Positions 1 to 7,137 of a DNA stretch of 9,074 nt are shown here, piece after piece. A program made the position numbers and the translations under genes. Each line of letters starts with the position of its first letter. The first letter of the stretch is position 1. The stretch comes from Candidatus Bathyarchaeota archaeon. Lineage in GTDB: Archaea > Thermoproteota > Bathyarchaeia > TCS64. The stretch spans positions 1 to 9,074 of the forward strand of contig JAFGTA010000002.1 in NCBI GenBank assembly GCA_016934355.1. The letters run 5' to 3'. Under the pieces are notes generated by a model. It had not been told where the DNA came from, searched no databases, and saw only the letters and a list, made by a program, of their open reading frames with translations.

Positions 1-400
1 AGCGCCACGAGTCGCCGAGGGGCGTGAAGCCCCCGTAGTCCCTGTAGAGGCTGGGGGAGAACCTTGTCGCCAGCAGCATGAGCCCCGAGTCCCTCAGTGG
101 AGGGCATTCGACGACCGCCTCTACCAGCCGTTTACCGTACCCGTGTCCGCGGTGCTCAGGGTCGATGAAGACGTCGCAAAGCCATGAGAAAGTCGTGTAG
201 TCTGTTACTACCCGCGCGAACCCTATCTGTTCACCATCCTTGTAGGCGCCGAAGCAGAGGGAGTTCTCGATGGATTTCTTCACCTGCTCCATTGTGCGGC
301 TCCGCGCCCAGTGGGATTCGCCGGAGAGGAAGCGGTGGATATACTCGATGTCCAGCCTGCCCTTGTCCGTATCGATGACCAGATCGGGTTCAGATGCCAT
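1..400 (-). CDS. GNAT-family N-acetyltransferase (3' end outside window)
   Basis: Read on the minus strand from the ATG at 400-398, this gives 133 codons without a stop before the window edge. It is probably missing only its last ten or so residues, since family members of this type run about 140-150 aa. The acetyl-CoA-binding motif A is clear: a hydrophobic strand (WLCDVFIDPEHR) followed by RGHGYGKRL, which is the R/Q-x-x-G-x-G/A loop that holds the CoA pyrophosphate. Near the visible end, LYRDYGGF is the usual GNAT motif-B Tyr/Gly-Phe region. The enzyme should move an acetyl group from acetyl-CoA to an amine in the cytoplasm; the acceptor cannot be told from sequence. It is transcribed divergently from glpK across 108 bp. 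Functional linkage to the glycerol cluster is not implied. Family confidence is high, substrate unknown. Confidence 0.9.
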   Translation of the reverse strand, partial: MASEPDLVIDTDKGRLDIEYIHRFLSGESHWARSRTMEQVKKSIENSLCFGAYKDGEQIGFARVVTDYTTFSWLCDVFIDPEHRGHGYGKRLVEAVVECPPLRDSGLMLLATRFSPSLYRDYGGFTPLGDSWR

Positions 401-463
401 AACTGAACCACGCCGCGTTAGGGTAAGGGTTTTTCTAGGCGCAGGGCGCCACGGGTTTTCAGC

Positions 464-470
464 TTTAAAT
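464..470 (+). promoter_or_regulatory. Putative TATA box for glpK
   Basis: TTTAAAT lies about 40 bp before the glpK ATG at 509, in an otherwise GC-rich stretch. A start of transcription some 25 bp downstream (about 492) would leave a 5' leader of only 15-20 nt. That fits the lack of a properly spaced SD: the only purine run, TGAGGG at 502-507, ends too close to the ATG. The TTTAAA core is self-complementary, so it could also be read toward the acetyltransferase gene. Inferred from position and composition only. Confidence 0.5.
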
Positions 471-508
471 GCCTTTAGGGTATAGGACGATCGTATTCAG
501 TCTGAGGG

Positions 509-2020
509 ATGGGGTTGACCGAGAAGTATGTACTGGCTCTGGACGAGGGGACCACCAGCGCCAGAGCCATCGTGTTCGACGAGGCGGCGAAGATAAGGGG
601 CGTGGGGCAGTCGCCGTTCAGGCAGCTCTACCCTGCGCCGGGGTGGGTGGAGCAGAACCCAGAGACGATCTGGGAGGCGCAGGTGAAGAGCGTGAGAGCC
701 GCGTTGAAGGCTGCCAAGCTTCAGCCCGGCGATCTCTCCGCCGTCGGCGTGACGAACCAGAGGGAGACCACGATACTCTGGGACAGACGCACCGGGAAGC
801 CCATCCACAACGCCATCGTCTGGCAGTGCAGGAGGACCGCCGACGCCGTGGAGACGCTGAAGCGGAACTACGGCTCCCTGTTCAAGGAGAGGACGGGGCT
901 GATCCCAGACTCCTATTTCTCCGGACCCAAGGTCGCGTGGATACTGGAAAACGTGCAGGGTGCGAGAGAACAGGCGGAGCGAGGAGACATACTCTTCGGC
1001 ACCGTCGACACGTATCTGATCCACAGGCTGACCGGGGGCAGGGTCCACGCCACGGACTGCTCCAACGCGTCGAGGACCCTGATGTTCGACATACGCAGCC
1101 TCAGGTGGGACGACGAGCTCCTAGAGATACTGGGCATCCCGGAGCACATGCTGCCCGAGGTGAAGCCTTCGAGCTGCGTCATCGGGTACACCGACCCCGG
1201 TGTCTTCGGCGCCAGCATCCCAGTGGCGGGCGTCGCCGGGGACCAGCAGGCTGCCCTCTTCGGGCACGCCGCCTTCGCTGAAGGCGAGTCCAAGTGCACC
1301 TACGGCACGGGCAACTTCCTCCTCATGAACACCGGGCACAAGCCCGTCCACTCCGAGAAGCTCCTCGCCACGGTGGCGTGGGGCTTGGGCGGCGACACCG
1401 TCTACGCCCTGGAGGGCAGCGTCTTCGTCACTGGGGCAGCCGTCCAGTGGCTCAGGGACGAGCTGAGGGTCATCGACGACGCAGACGAGTCCGAGGCGCT
1501 TGCGATGAGCCTCGAAGGCAACGAAGGCGTCTACTTCGTGCCAGCGCTCACCGGGCTCGGCGCCCCGTACTGGAACCAGTACGCGAGGGGCCTGATCACC
1601 GGGTTAACCCGGGGCACCGGTAGAGCCCACATCGCGAGGGCCGCATTAGAGGCTGTGGCCTACCTGACACGTGACGTCGTCGAGGCCATGGAGAGGGACA
1701 GCGGGCTACGCATCGGGGAGCTGAGGGTTGACGGCGGAGCCACCAGGAACGGGTTCCTCATGCAATTCCAGGCGGACATCCTCGGCGCCAAGGTGCTGAG
1801 GCCACGTGAGATCGAGGCCACCGCAAAGGGCGCCGCGTTCCTGGCGGGGCTCGCGGCCGACGTCTGGGGTAGCCCGGAGGAGTTGAGGGCGCTTCATGGG
1901 GAGGTCGACGAGTTCAGCCCCGCGATGAGCGGTGAGGCGAGGGAGAGGCTGTACCGGGGCTGGGGTGTCGCCGTGGGGAAAGCCCTTTCAAACCAGGCGG
2001 GAGACATTGGAGTCAGGTGA
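509..2020 (+). CDS. glpK: Glycerol kinase
   Basis: Phosphorylates glycerol with ATP to sn-glycerol 3-phosphate in the cytoplasm. The 503-residue product aligns by eye along its whole length with E. coli GlpK. The ATP-binding N-terminal motif is [11 protein letters not shown] (residues 9-19; E. coli has DQGTTS). Glycerol-contact residues are all present: Arg85 and Glu86 in NQRETT, Tyr136 in DSYFSG, the catalytic base Asp245 with Gln246 in [10 protein letters not shown], and Phe270 in YGTGNF. The second phosphate region includes GLGAPYW and [20 protein letters not shown]. The loop that in E. coli binds the inhibitor fructose 1,6-bisphosphate (GGTR just before IPIS) is absent; here it reads [11 protein letters not shown], so that allosteric control is probably missing. 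First gene of the cluster; its TGA overlaps the GTG of the next gene. The ATG at 509 gives the expected N-terminus just before the first strand. Confidence 0.96.
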   Translation: MGLTEKYVLALDEGTTSARAIVFDEAAKIRGVGQSPFRQLYPAPGWVEQNPETIWEAQVKSVRAALKAAKLQPGDLSAVGVTNQRETTILWDRRTGKPIHNAIVWQCRRTADAVETLKRNYGSLFKERTGLIPDSYFSGPKVAWILENVQGAREQAERGDILFGTVDTYLIHRLTGGRVHATDCSNASRTLMFDIRSLRWDDELLEILGIPEHMLPEVKPSSCVIGYTDPGVFGASIPVAGVAGDQQAALFGHAAFAEGESKCTYGTGNFLLMNTGHKPVHSEKLLATVAWGLGGDTVYALEGSVFVTGAAVQWLRDELRVIDDADESEALAMSLEGNEGVYFVPALTGLGAPYWNQYARGLITGLTRGTGRAHIARAALEAVAYLTRDVVEAMERDSGLRIGELRVDGGATRNGFLMQFQADILGAKVLRPREIEATAKGAAFLAGLAADVWGSPEELRALHGEVDEFSPAMSGEARERLYRGWGVAVGKALSNQAGDIGVR

Positions 2021-3108
2021 GTAAGGTGGCTGAAGTGTCTTGGGTCTCGTTTGACCTGCTCAGGCCGTTCGTGAGGGACGTGTTCAGAGGCATCGGCGTA
2101 CCGGACGGGGACGCAGATATATGCAGGGACGTGCTTCTGGACGCCGACCTCAAGGGTCTGGACACCCACGGCGTCAACAGGCTGAAGCCCGTCTACTACG
2201 ACAGGGTGAAGGCGGGGCTCCAGAAGCCGTTGACTCGCCTCGACGTGGTCAGGGAGGGACCCACCACCGCGGTGGTCGACGCCAACAACGGGATGGGCAT
2301 GGTCGCAGCAAAGAAGTCGATGGACCTCTGCATCACGAAGGCGAAGAAGCTGGGGATGGGCATGGTCGCCGTTCGCAACTCGACGCACTTCGGTATAGCA
2401 GGGTACTACGCCGAGATGGCGGCCAAGGAGGGGCTGATAGGGATATGCGGCACCAACGCCCGGCCCAGCATCGCCCCGACGTTCGGTGTTGAGCCTATGC
2501 TGGGCACCAACCCCCTCACCTTCGCGATGCCCACCGACGAGGAGTTCCCGTTCAGCCTCGACTGCGCCACCTCCATAATCCAGAGGGGCAAGGTGGAGCT
2601 CTACGCGCGGGAGGGAAAAAAGCTGCCGCCGGGACTAGTAATCACCCGCGACGGCTCCACCAAGACCGACCCGGACGAGGTGCTCAGCGACCTCCTCTCG
2701 GGGGAGGCCGCGCTGCTGCCCCTCGGAGGCGCAGGCGAGGACACGGCGGGCTACAAGGGATACGGCTACGCGACGGTGGTCGAGATTCTGTCGGCCGCCC
2801 TACAGTCAGGGTTCTTCCTCAAGGGGATAACCGGAGTCAACCTGGGCCACTTCTTCATAGCCGTCGACGTGTCGGCGTTCACCGAGCTCGACGAGTTCAG
2901 GCACACGACGGGTGAGATACTACGCTCCTTAAGATCTGCCGAGAAGGCGCCCGGGGCGGAGCGCATCTACACCGCAGGCGAGAAGGAGTACCTGACTTCG
3001 CTTGAGCGGAGGGTGAAGGGGGTCCCCGTGAACCGGGGGGTCCAGCTTGAGCTTACCGAGATGAGGGGCGAGCTCGGCTTAACCTCGTACCGTTTCCCCT
3101 TCGAGTAG
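2017..3108 (+). CDS. Ldh_2-family malate/L-lactate-type dehydrogenase
   Basis: NAD(P)-dependent 2-hydroxyacid dehydrogenase of the malate/L-lactate/L-sulfolactate family (Ldh_2), which is unrelated to Rossmann-fold LDH/MDH. Length 363 aa is normal. Family motifs in order: DTHGVNRL (residues 49-56), [17 protein letters not shown] (119-135, with His124), [10 protein letters not shown] (163-172), LDCATS (181-186), LPPG...TDPDE (203-221) and GYKGYGYA (245-252, Lys247). The family covers malate, lactate, sulfolactate and diketogulonate reductases and pyrroline-2-carboxylate reductases, so the substrate cannot be fixed here. The start is the GTG at 2017, which shares 4 nt with the glpK stop (GTGA) and points to translational coupling; GGAG at 2009-2012 is a possible though close SD. 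A second in-frame GTG at 2026 is an alternative. Its place between a glycerol kinase and a DHDPS-family lyase suggests a catabolic role for a three-carbon or sugar-derived 2-hydroxy/2-oxo acid. Confidence 0.93.
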   Translation: MSKVAEVSWVSFDLLRPFVRDVFRGIGVPDGDADICRDVLLDADLKGLDTHGVNRLKPVYYDRVKAGLQKPLTRLDVVREGPTTAVVDANNGMGMVAAKKSMDLCITKAKKLGMGMVAVRNSTHFGIAGYYAEMAAKEGLIGICGTNARPSIAPTFGVEPMLGTNPLTFAMPTDEEFPFSLDCATSIIQRGKVELYAREGKKLPPGLVITRDGSTKTDPDEVLSDLLSGEAALLPLGGAGEDTAGYKGYGYATVVEILSAALQSGFFLKGITGVNLGHFFIAVDVSAFTELDEFRHTTGEILRSLRSAEKAPGAERIYTAGEKEYLTSLERRVKGVPVNRGVQLELTEMRGELGLTSYRFPFE

Positions 3109-3118
3109 GCGGCGCCGC
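3109..3118. repeat. 10-bp GC palindrome after the dehydrogenase stop
   Basis: GCGGCGCCGC is perfectly self-complementary and begins on the base after the dehydrogenase stop codon, inside the 52-nt gap before the next gene. It could be a protein-binding site or a chance feature of GC-rich DNA. It has no loop, so it is a poor hairpin, and no T-tract follows, so it does not look like a terminator. Confidence 0.3.
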
Positions 3119-3160
3119 GAAAATGTTATCCGGGTACAAGCTCAATCTCATCTGAGTCTT

Positions 3161-4075
3161 ATGAAGAAACCAAGGTTCGACGGCATATTCTGCCTCCCAG
3201 TCACCCCGTTCAAAAACGACGAGGTGGACGAGGAGGGGCTGCGTAAGGTCGTCGAGGTCATCGTCCGCGACGGCGCAGACGGCCTGGTGCCGACCGGCGC
3301 CACAGGCGAGTTCCCGTACCTGCTCCACGACGAGAGGAAAAAGGTGTGGGAGATAACGCTGGACGTGGCGAACGGCAAGATACCTGTCACAGCTGGCACC
3401 GGCGCTCTGAGCACCAAGGAGTCGATCCAGTTCACGCAGGAGGCGCTGGACGTGGGCTGCGACGGCGTGCTGCTGAGCCACCCTATGCTGTTGCCGTCCA
3501 GCGACGAGGAGACCTACGGCCACTTCGCGGCTGTTGCGTCGCGGGTTGACATACCCATCATCCTGTATAACAACCCGGCATTCGGGAGAACCATGTCGCC
3601 CAGCGTCGTCGAGAGGCTGGCCGAGGAGTTCGACAACGTCGTCAGCTACAAGGAGGACGACTTCTTTCACCTCAGGTTCGCCGAGATCATAAGGAAGAAC
3701 AGGAAAAACATCACCCTCTTCACTGGCAGCCCGTCTGCGTACCTCAGCTTCCTCACCCATGGGGGACACGGCGCACTCATAGCGGAGTTCCAGTCGTTCC
3801 CACACCTCATGAAGGGAGTGAAGGAGAGCTACGAGAAGGGTGACCACGAGAAGGCTCTGTACTACCATGAGCGGATCGTGGAGATGTTCAACGTGATCAA
3901 CAAGTACTTCGTGGGCGCCAGCTTCTGGGGCAGGTACAAGGCCATCTGGAGGCTCAGGGGACTCGACATCGAGTACGACGTCAGGGCGCCGTGCTCGCCT
4001 GTGAGGCCTGAGCAGCTGGAGAAGGCCAAGCCAGAGTTCATGAAGCTCGACGTCACAGACAGCTGGTACGTATAG
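3161..4075 (+). CDS. DHDPS/N-acetylneuraminate lyase-family Schiff-base lyase, substrate unknown
   Basis: A (beta/alpha)8 class I aldolase-type enzyme of 304 aa. The N-terminal signature FCLPVTPFKND, the GATGE motif (46-50), the Tyr in ILYNNP (Tyr136) and the Schiff-base lysine in VSYKED (Lys164) are in their usual places, as is the LFTGS phosphate/carboxylate region (187-190). It is probably not the lysine-biosynthetic DapA. The first Thr of the DHDPS GTTGE motif is Ala (GATGE), the NVPSRTG segment with the Arg that holds aspartate semialdehyde is replaced by NNPAFGRTMSP, and the PYY-type segment is SHPMLLPSS. Lys and Tyr would still allow aldol cleavage, dehydration or deamination of a 2-oxo acid. 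Candidates by family and context are 2-keto-3-deoxy sugar acids or 4-hydroxy-2-oxoglutarate-like compounds. It lies 52 nt downstream of the dehydrogenase; no SD precedes the ATG, so it may have its own short-leader transcript as well as read-through. Confidence 0.88.
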   Translation: MKKPRFDGIFCLPVTPFKNDEVDEEGLRKVVEVIVRDGADGLVPTGATGEFPYLLHDERKKVWEITLDVANGKIPVTAGTGALSTKESIQFTQEALDVGCDGVLLSHPMLLPSSDEETYGHFAAVASRVDIPIILYNNPAFGRTMSPSVVERLAEEFDNVVSYKEDDFFHLRFAEIIRKNRKNITLFTGSPSAYLSFLTHGGHGALIAEFQSFPHLMKGVKESYEKGDHEKALYYHERIVEMFNVINKYFVGASFWGRYKAIWRLRGLDIEYDVRAPCSPVRPEQLEKAKPEFMKLDVTDSWYV

Positions 4076-4087
4076 CACCTCAAACCA

Positions 4088-4093
4088 TTTTTT
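4088..4093 (+). terminator. T-tract terminator after the glpK cluster
   Basis: Six T residues followed by CTCGTATCTT come 12 nt after the lyase stop, at the point where composition switches to AT-rich. Archaeal RNA polymerase stops at T-tracts in the non-template strand without needing a hairpin, and none is obvious here. It would close the three-gene cluster before the next promoter. Confidence 0.5.
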
Positions 4094-4132
4094 CTCGTAT
4101 CTTAAAATTATGATTTTCTTCGACTACACCTA

Positions 4133-4147
4133 GAAATATCATAAAAA
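4133..4147 (+). promoter_or_regulatory. Putative TATA box region for the PrsW-like gene
   Basis: An AT-rich run (AAATATCATAAAAAG) lies about 30-44 bp before the ATG at 4177. Transcription starting about 25 bp beyond its centre would begin within a few bases of the ATG, which fits a leaderless or near-leaderless message. No SD-like sequence is visible between 4148 and 4176, which is A-rich. Confidence 0.5.
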
Positions 4148-4176
4148 GTTAAAACAAAAAACATTGCATCAGTATC

Positions 4177-6219
4177 ATGGTCTCCGGCACCGAGGAGCAG
4201 ACAGAGAAGAAGCCATCCGGGTTCGCCTTGGAGCTGGAGGGGAAGAGCTCAGTGCTGCACACCCTCGACTGCCCAGAGTACGTCGAGAAGACCCTGAACG
4301 GCACTGTTAAGGAGGGCTGGCACTACCCGTTCGAGACATATGAGGACGCCTTCACCTTCGGCTCCAACCTTGAGGGTAGGTCGTACCCCAAGGTATGCGG
4401 GAAATGCAGGCCGTGGCAATACGCGGAGAGAAAGACCGAGGCCAACTCAAGCTTCACGGTGAGGGACACCACAATCGACAGCTGCTTCACCTGCATAAAG
4501 TCGTGGCTGATAGGCATCGGCGCGAGTATACAGGAAGAACATGAACCGAGGAAAATCAAGGCGAAAACGAGGTCTCAGTCGACTTATGGTATGGAGTACT
4601 CCAGGGAGCTTGCTGAGTTTGAGCTAGACCAAGTACGCGGCGACACGCTGGTGAAGCTGCGGCTCTGGATGGAGTCATCCACTTCAACACCGTACGCGGC
4701 GTCCCTCGGCGTTATGAACACCAGAGTCGGGCAGGTGAAGAAGGAGCTCACCGAGTTCATCAAGGAGTCGACCAAGGAGTTCGACAGGGAGACCGTCTAC
4801 ACTATACGGGACGCCTTTAACAACCTGAGGAAGCCGAGGCCGCTGTTAGCCAGGGTAACCGACGTCGAGGGCGTGGAGGAGAGCCCGTCCAGGTTGTTGA
4901 CTTACGCCGCACTGCTGGTCGCAATAGGCCTCGTGGCTCTGTACGGAGGCCTGTACTTCGGATTCGACTTGGGGCCGTTCACCGAGCACATTGTTGAGCT
5001 TGTCTTGACCTACGGGGCTGCGGCGGCGCTGATCTACTGGACGTACCTCTCTGACAAGGGCGAGAGGGAGCCCATAGTATACGTCGTGCTCATGTTCTGC
5101 TGGGGCATATTCTCGGGGCTGATAGCGGCGCAGCTCAACTCGATCATGGGCGCAGCCCTGCCGGTGCCGGCGGCCCTGGTGGCGCCGTTCGTCGAGGAGC
5201 CCATTAAGGCTCTGGGGCTCTACGTGTTCCTGACTCACCCCCGCACAAGGGACGAGTTCAACTCACCCCTCGACGGCATCATCTATGGGTTCGCCGTCGG
5301 CATGGGGTTCTACGCCTCCGAGAACTTCGTGTACTACCTCCACTACAGCATCGGCACCCTGCTGATGCGGATACTGTTATGCTGGGGGCACGGCCTCTGG
5401 GTGGCAGTCGTCGGCCTTTGGATAGCCGTTAACAGGCATTACAGGGGCTACAACGTGGTGGGGGACATGGTTCCAGGGTTATCTGTCGCCATCGCCATGC
5501 ACTTCATCTGGAACGGCCTGGGCTACCTGGGGGAGTTCGGCGGACGTATGGTATTGTACTACGCCATTTTCCAGTTGGGGTACCTCAGGAAGATCATCAG
5601 TGAGGGGCGGAGAGACGAGATGTACAGCGGCGGCGACAGGATCGTGTTCTCACGCCTCGAAAGGGAGTCGGCGGATAAGAGGTCGAAGACGAGGCTCGTC
5701 CTCGCCGTGATACTGCTCCTAAGCGCCGGGAGCATGTACGTCTACGGCAGCGAGGCATTGAAAGGGAGGAGCAGGGACTGGGTCACCTATGAGCACATGG
5801 GCTTCACGTTCACGGTCCCGGAGAGGCTCTGGAGCGAGGCCTACGGCGAGTACGAGGGCGAGGAGGCGTCGGAGAGCTACGGCGAGCTGTGGTTCGGAAA
5901 CTACAGGGGGCAGCCGAGGGAGCTCCTCATAGTGAGGTACGGTTCGTACTCGAAGCTGCCTTTCTGGGACTCTGGCTACGCATCGGACCTCATCGGGGAG
6001 GACATCGAGCTCGGCGGCGAGACAAACTTCACCGTGAACGGGCACCGCGGACTCTACAGGCGCTTCAACACCTCGGCAAGCGGGGACAGGTTCCACTGCG
6101 TCGTGAGCGGCTGGGCGTGCAAGGACACCTGGAGGGTCTTCTACGTCCAGTACTACACGGTAGGCGACGACCCCTACGAGACCTGGCTCAGGGTGATCGA
6201 GTCGTTCAGATGCCATTAG
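4177..6219 (+). CDS. prsW: PrsW-family intramembrane metalloprotease with N-terminal Cys domain and C-terminal exterior domain
   Basis: A 680-aa membrane protein whose core (about 240-472) has all the PrsW (M82) motifs: EEPIKALG (Glu340, Glu341, Lys344), GFYASENF (Glu382), CWGHGLWVAVVG (His405) and MHFIWNGLG (His442, Asn446). About eight helices make up the core (239-262, 271-290, 299-320, 330-352, 366-388, 395-417, 433-450, 456-471), and a ninth spans 505-524 after a basic run (KRSKTR). Nine spans with positive-inside charge put the N-terminus in the cytoplasm and the C-terminus outside. The N-terminal 120 residues hold HTLDC (His28, Cys32), CGKCRPW (Cys74, Cys77) and CFTC (Cys103, Cys106), a likely zinc site. 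Residues 535-680 begin GFTFTVPERLW and look like a soluble exterior domain of PsbP/DUF1795-like style; NFT (617) and NTS (631) are N-glycosylation sequons. Bacterial PrsW cleaves anti-sigma factor RsiW. Archaea have no such partner, so the substrate is unknown. Confidence 0.9.
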   Translation: MVSGTEEQTEKKPSGFALELEGKSSVLHTLDCPEYVEKTLNGTVKEGWHYPFETYEDAFTFGSNLEGRSYPKVCGKCRPWQYAERKTEANSSFTVRDTTIDSCFTCIKSWLIGIGASIQEEHEPRKIKAKTRSQSTYGMEYSRELAEFELDQVRGDTLVKLRLWMESSTSTPYAASLGVMNTRVGQVKKELTEFIKESTKEFDRETVYTIRDAFNNLRKPRPLLARVTDVEGVEESPSRLLTYAALLVAIGLVALYGGLYFGFDLGPFTEHIVELVLTYGAAAALIYWTYLSDKGEREPIVYVVLMFCWGIFSGLIAAQLNSIMGAALPVPAALVAPFVEEPIKALGLYVFLTHPRTRDEFNSPLDGIIYGFAVGMGFYASENFVYYLHYSIGTLLMRILLCWGHGLWVAVVGLWIAVNRHYRGYNVVGDMVPGLSVAIAMHFIWNGLGYLGEFGGRMVLYYAIFQLGYLRKIISEGRRDEMYSGGDRIVFSRLERESADKRSKTRLVLAVILLLSAGSMYVYGSEALKGRSRDWVTYEHMGFTFTVPERLWSEAYGEYEGEEASESYGELWFGNYRGQPRELLIVRYGSYSKLPFWDSGYASDLIGEDIELGGETNFTVNGHRGLYRRFNTSASGDRFHCVVSGWACKDTWRVFYVQYYTVGDDPYETWLRVIESFRCH

Positions 6220-6254
6220 CCACATGAAACCAGCAGCCTTAGTTGAGCTGGACA

Positions 6255-6303
6255 GGCGGTGCGCTCCGCCGTGAGACTCGTCGCCTAGGTTTTCTCTTTT
6301 CTT
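6255..6303 (+). terminator. Hairpin plus pyrimidine tract after the PrsW-like gene
   Basis: GGCGG (6255-6259) can pair with CCGCC (6266-6270) across a six-base loop. After 19 nt comes a T-rich pyrimidine run, 6290-6303 (TTTTCTCTTTTCTT). The T-rich run is the more likely archaeal termination signal; the stem is short and may be incidental. Confidence 0.45.
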
Positions 6304-6326
6304 CGGCTTAGGGACGTAAATGTCCT

Positions 6327-7115
6327 GTGTTCATCCTGGGTGTTCTAAGCCTTAGTATTATATCCAGAATCGGCGTCAATTCAATAATACGTGAAGGGAC
6401 TTTGAGTCTAAGAAGAATTATCGGTCTAGCCAGCGTTTTTCTGGTACTCGTAATAGTGGGGACTGCGCCAACGCTTCAAAATAACTTGGAAAACACCAGT
6501 ATCCCAATTCGATTCGAGGTGCCTGTTAACCTACGAGATGATGACTCCGTACGGGCAATAATAATTTCCCATCTTGTGAATCAAGACAAAGGGACGGATG
6601 AGCCAATCAAGATAATTAACCAAGAGACACTTGAATCCGATTACGATATCTCAGTCGAGCTTGGCGCCATCAGAGAGATGAATGAAACATCGATAGATAA
6701 CCGTACAGCCTTAGTACGTGTACGGTTTTTCATCGCGTCATACGTGGATTTTTCGAAACCGAATAAGGAGACTCATCTCTCTGGGTGGATAGACGAACAT
6801 AGAAATGTGCATGTATGGGACGGGGTCACGATTTATTGGGTTAAATCGTCGACGCACGCGCCGAGCATGTGGATTCCTTTTCATGACGACGACTACTGTA
6901 TAAACAAGTTTATTGAAACAACCTCTGACGACGGATACGAATACTGGAACGTCACCGTAGGACCAGTCGAGATGAGCCCAGAAGGATCGAACACGGAGGG
7001 AAAAAAGATACGAATGTTTTCCGCAAACACAAAATGGGGAGACAACGAAGTCTACTGGGCTTACGCGGGGTACATCACAGAAGATTTAGAAGTCTATTAC
7101 ACTAGATTAGCGTAA
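6327..7115 (+). CDS. Unrecognised membrane-anchored exterior protein
   Basis: I do not recognise this family. The longest reading starts at GTG 6327 (262 aa). A TATA-like box (6356-6363) lies inside that reading, so the real start may be TTG 6402 (237 aa), which would begin with a signal-anchor pattern: basic SLRRIIG followed by the hydrophobic stretch LASVFLVLVIVGTA. The rest is soluble, rich in Asp, Glu, Trp and Tyr, with beta-type patterning and four N-glycosylation sequons (NTS, NET, NRT, NVT), so it probably sits on the outer face of the membrane. Features include WIDEHRNVHVWDGVTIYWVK and a near-C-terminal stretch WGDNEVYWAYAGYI. Base composition and codons (ATA, ATT, TTA, CGT) are more AT-rich than in the flanking genes, which suggests a different history or weak selection. 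It follows the PrsW-like gene by about 107 nt but beyond a T-tract and with its own promoter, so operon membership is doubtful. Confidence 0.65.
   Translation: MFILGVLSLSIISRIGVNSIIREGTLSLRRIIGLASVFLVLVIVGTAPTLQNNLENTSIPIRFEVPVNLRDDDSVRAIIISHLVNQDKGTDEPIKIINQETLESDYDISVELGAIREMNETSIDNRTALVRVRFFIASYVDFSKPNKETHLSGWIDEHRNVHVWDGVTIYWVKSSTHAPSMWIPFHDDDYCINKFIETTSDDGYEYWNVTVGPVEMSPEGSNTEGKKIRMFSANTKWGDNEVYWAYAGYITEDLEVYYTRLA
6356..6363 (+). promoter_or_regulatory. Putative TATA box for the exterior protein gene
   Basis: TATTATAT lies in a locally AT-rich stretch after the T-tract that follows the PrsW-like gene. Transcription about 25 bp on (6383-6388) would begin downstream of GTG 6327 and 14-19 nt before TTG 6402. 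It therefore argues for the shorter form of the protein. Positional inference only. Confidence 0.4.
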
Positions 7116-7120
7116 CTCTG

Positions 7121-7126
7121 TTTTTT
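7121..7126 (+). terminator. T-tract between the convergent genes
   Basis: Six T residues start 6 nt after the TAA at 7113-7115, in the 22-nt gap before the stop of the opposing gene. This is a simple archaeal-type terminator for the plus-strand gene. No matching T-tract is seen for the minus-strand gene in the same gap, so its transcript may run into the plus-strand gene's 3' end. Confidence 0.45.
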
Positions 7127-7137
7127 ACTAGATGATA

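Noticed and set aside
469..1281. Open reading frame of 270 codons on the plus strand overlapping glpK
   Set aside because: Arg/Gly/His-rich low-complexity product in another frame of an unmistakable glycerol kinase gene; a shadow caused by high GC.
3161..4075. Lysine-biosynthesis DapA
   Set aside because: Active-site substitutions and a catabolic-looking neighbourhood, with no other lysine genes near.
3053..4078. Open reading frame of 341 codons on the minus strand opposite the DHDPS-family gene
   Set aside because: It mirrors the coding strand exactly where all lyase motifs are on the plus strand; its product is rich in Val/Leu/Arg/His without recognisable domains.
6327..7115. Exterior protein as the substrate partner of the PrsW-like protease
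   Set aside because: Adjacency and a single membrane anchor are suggestive, but the T-tract, separate promoter and different composition argue against a functional pair; there is no direct evidence.
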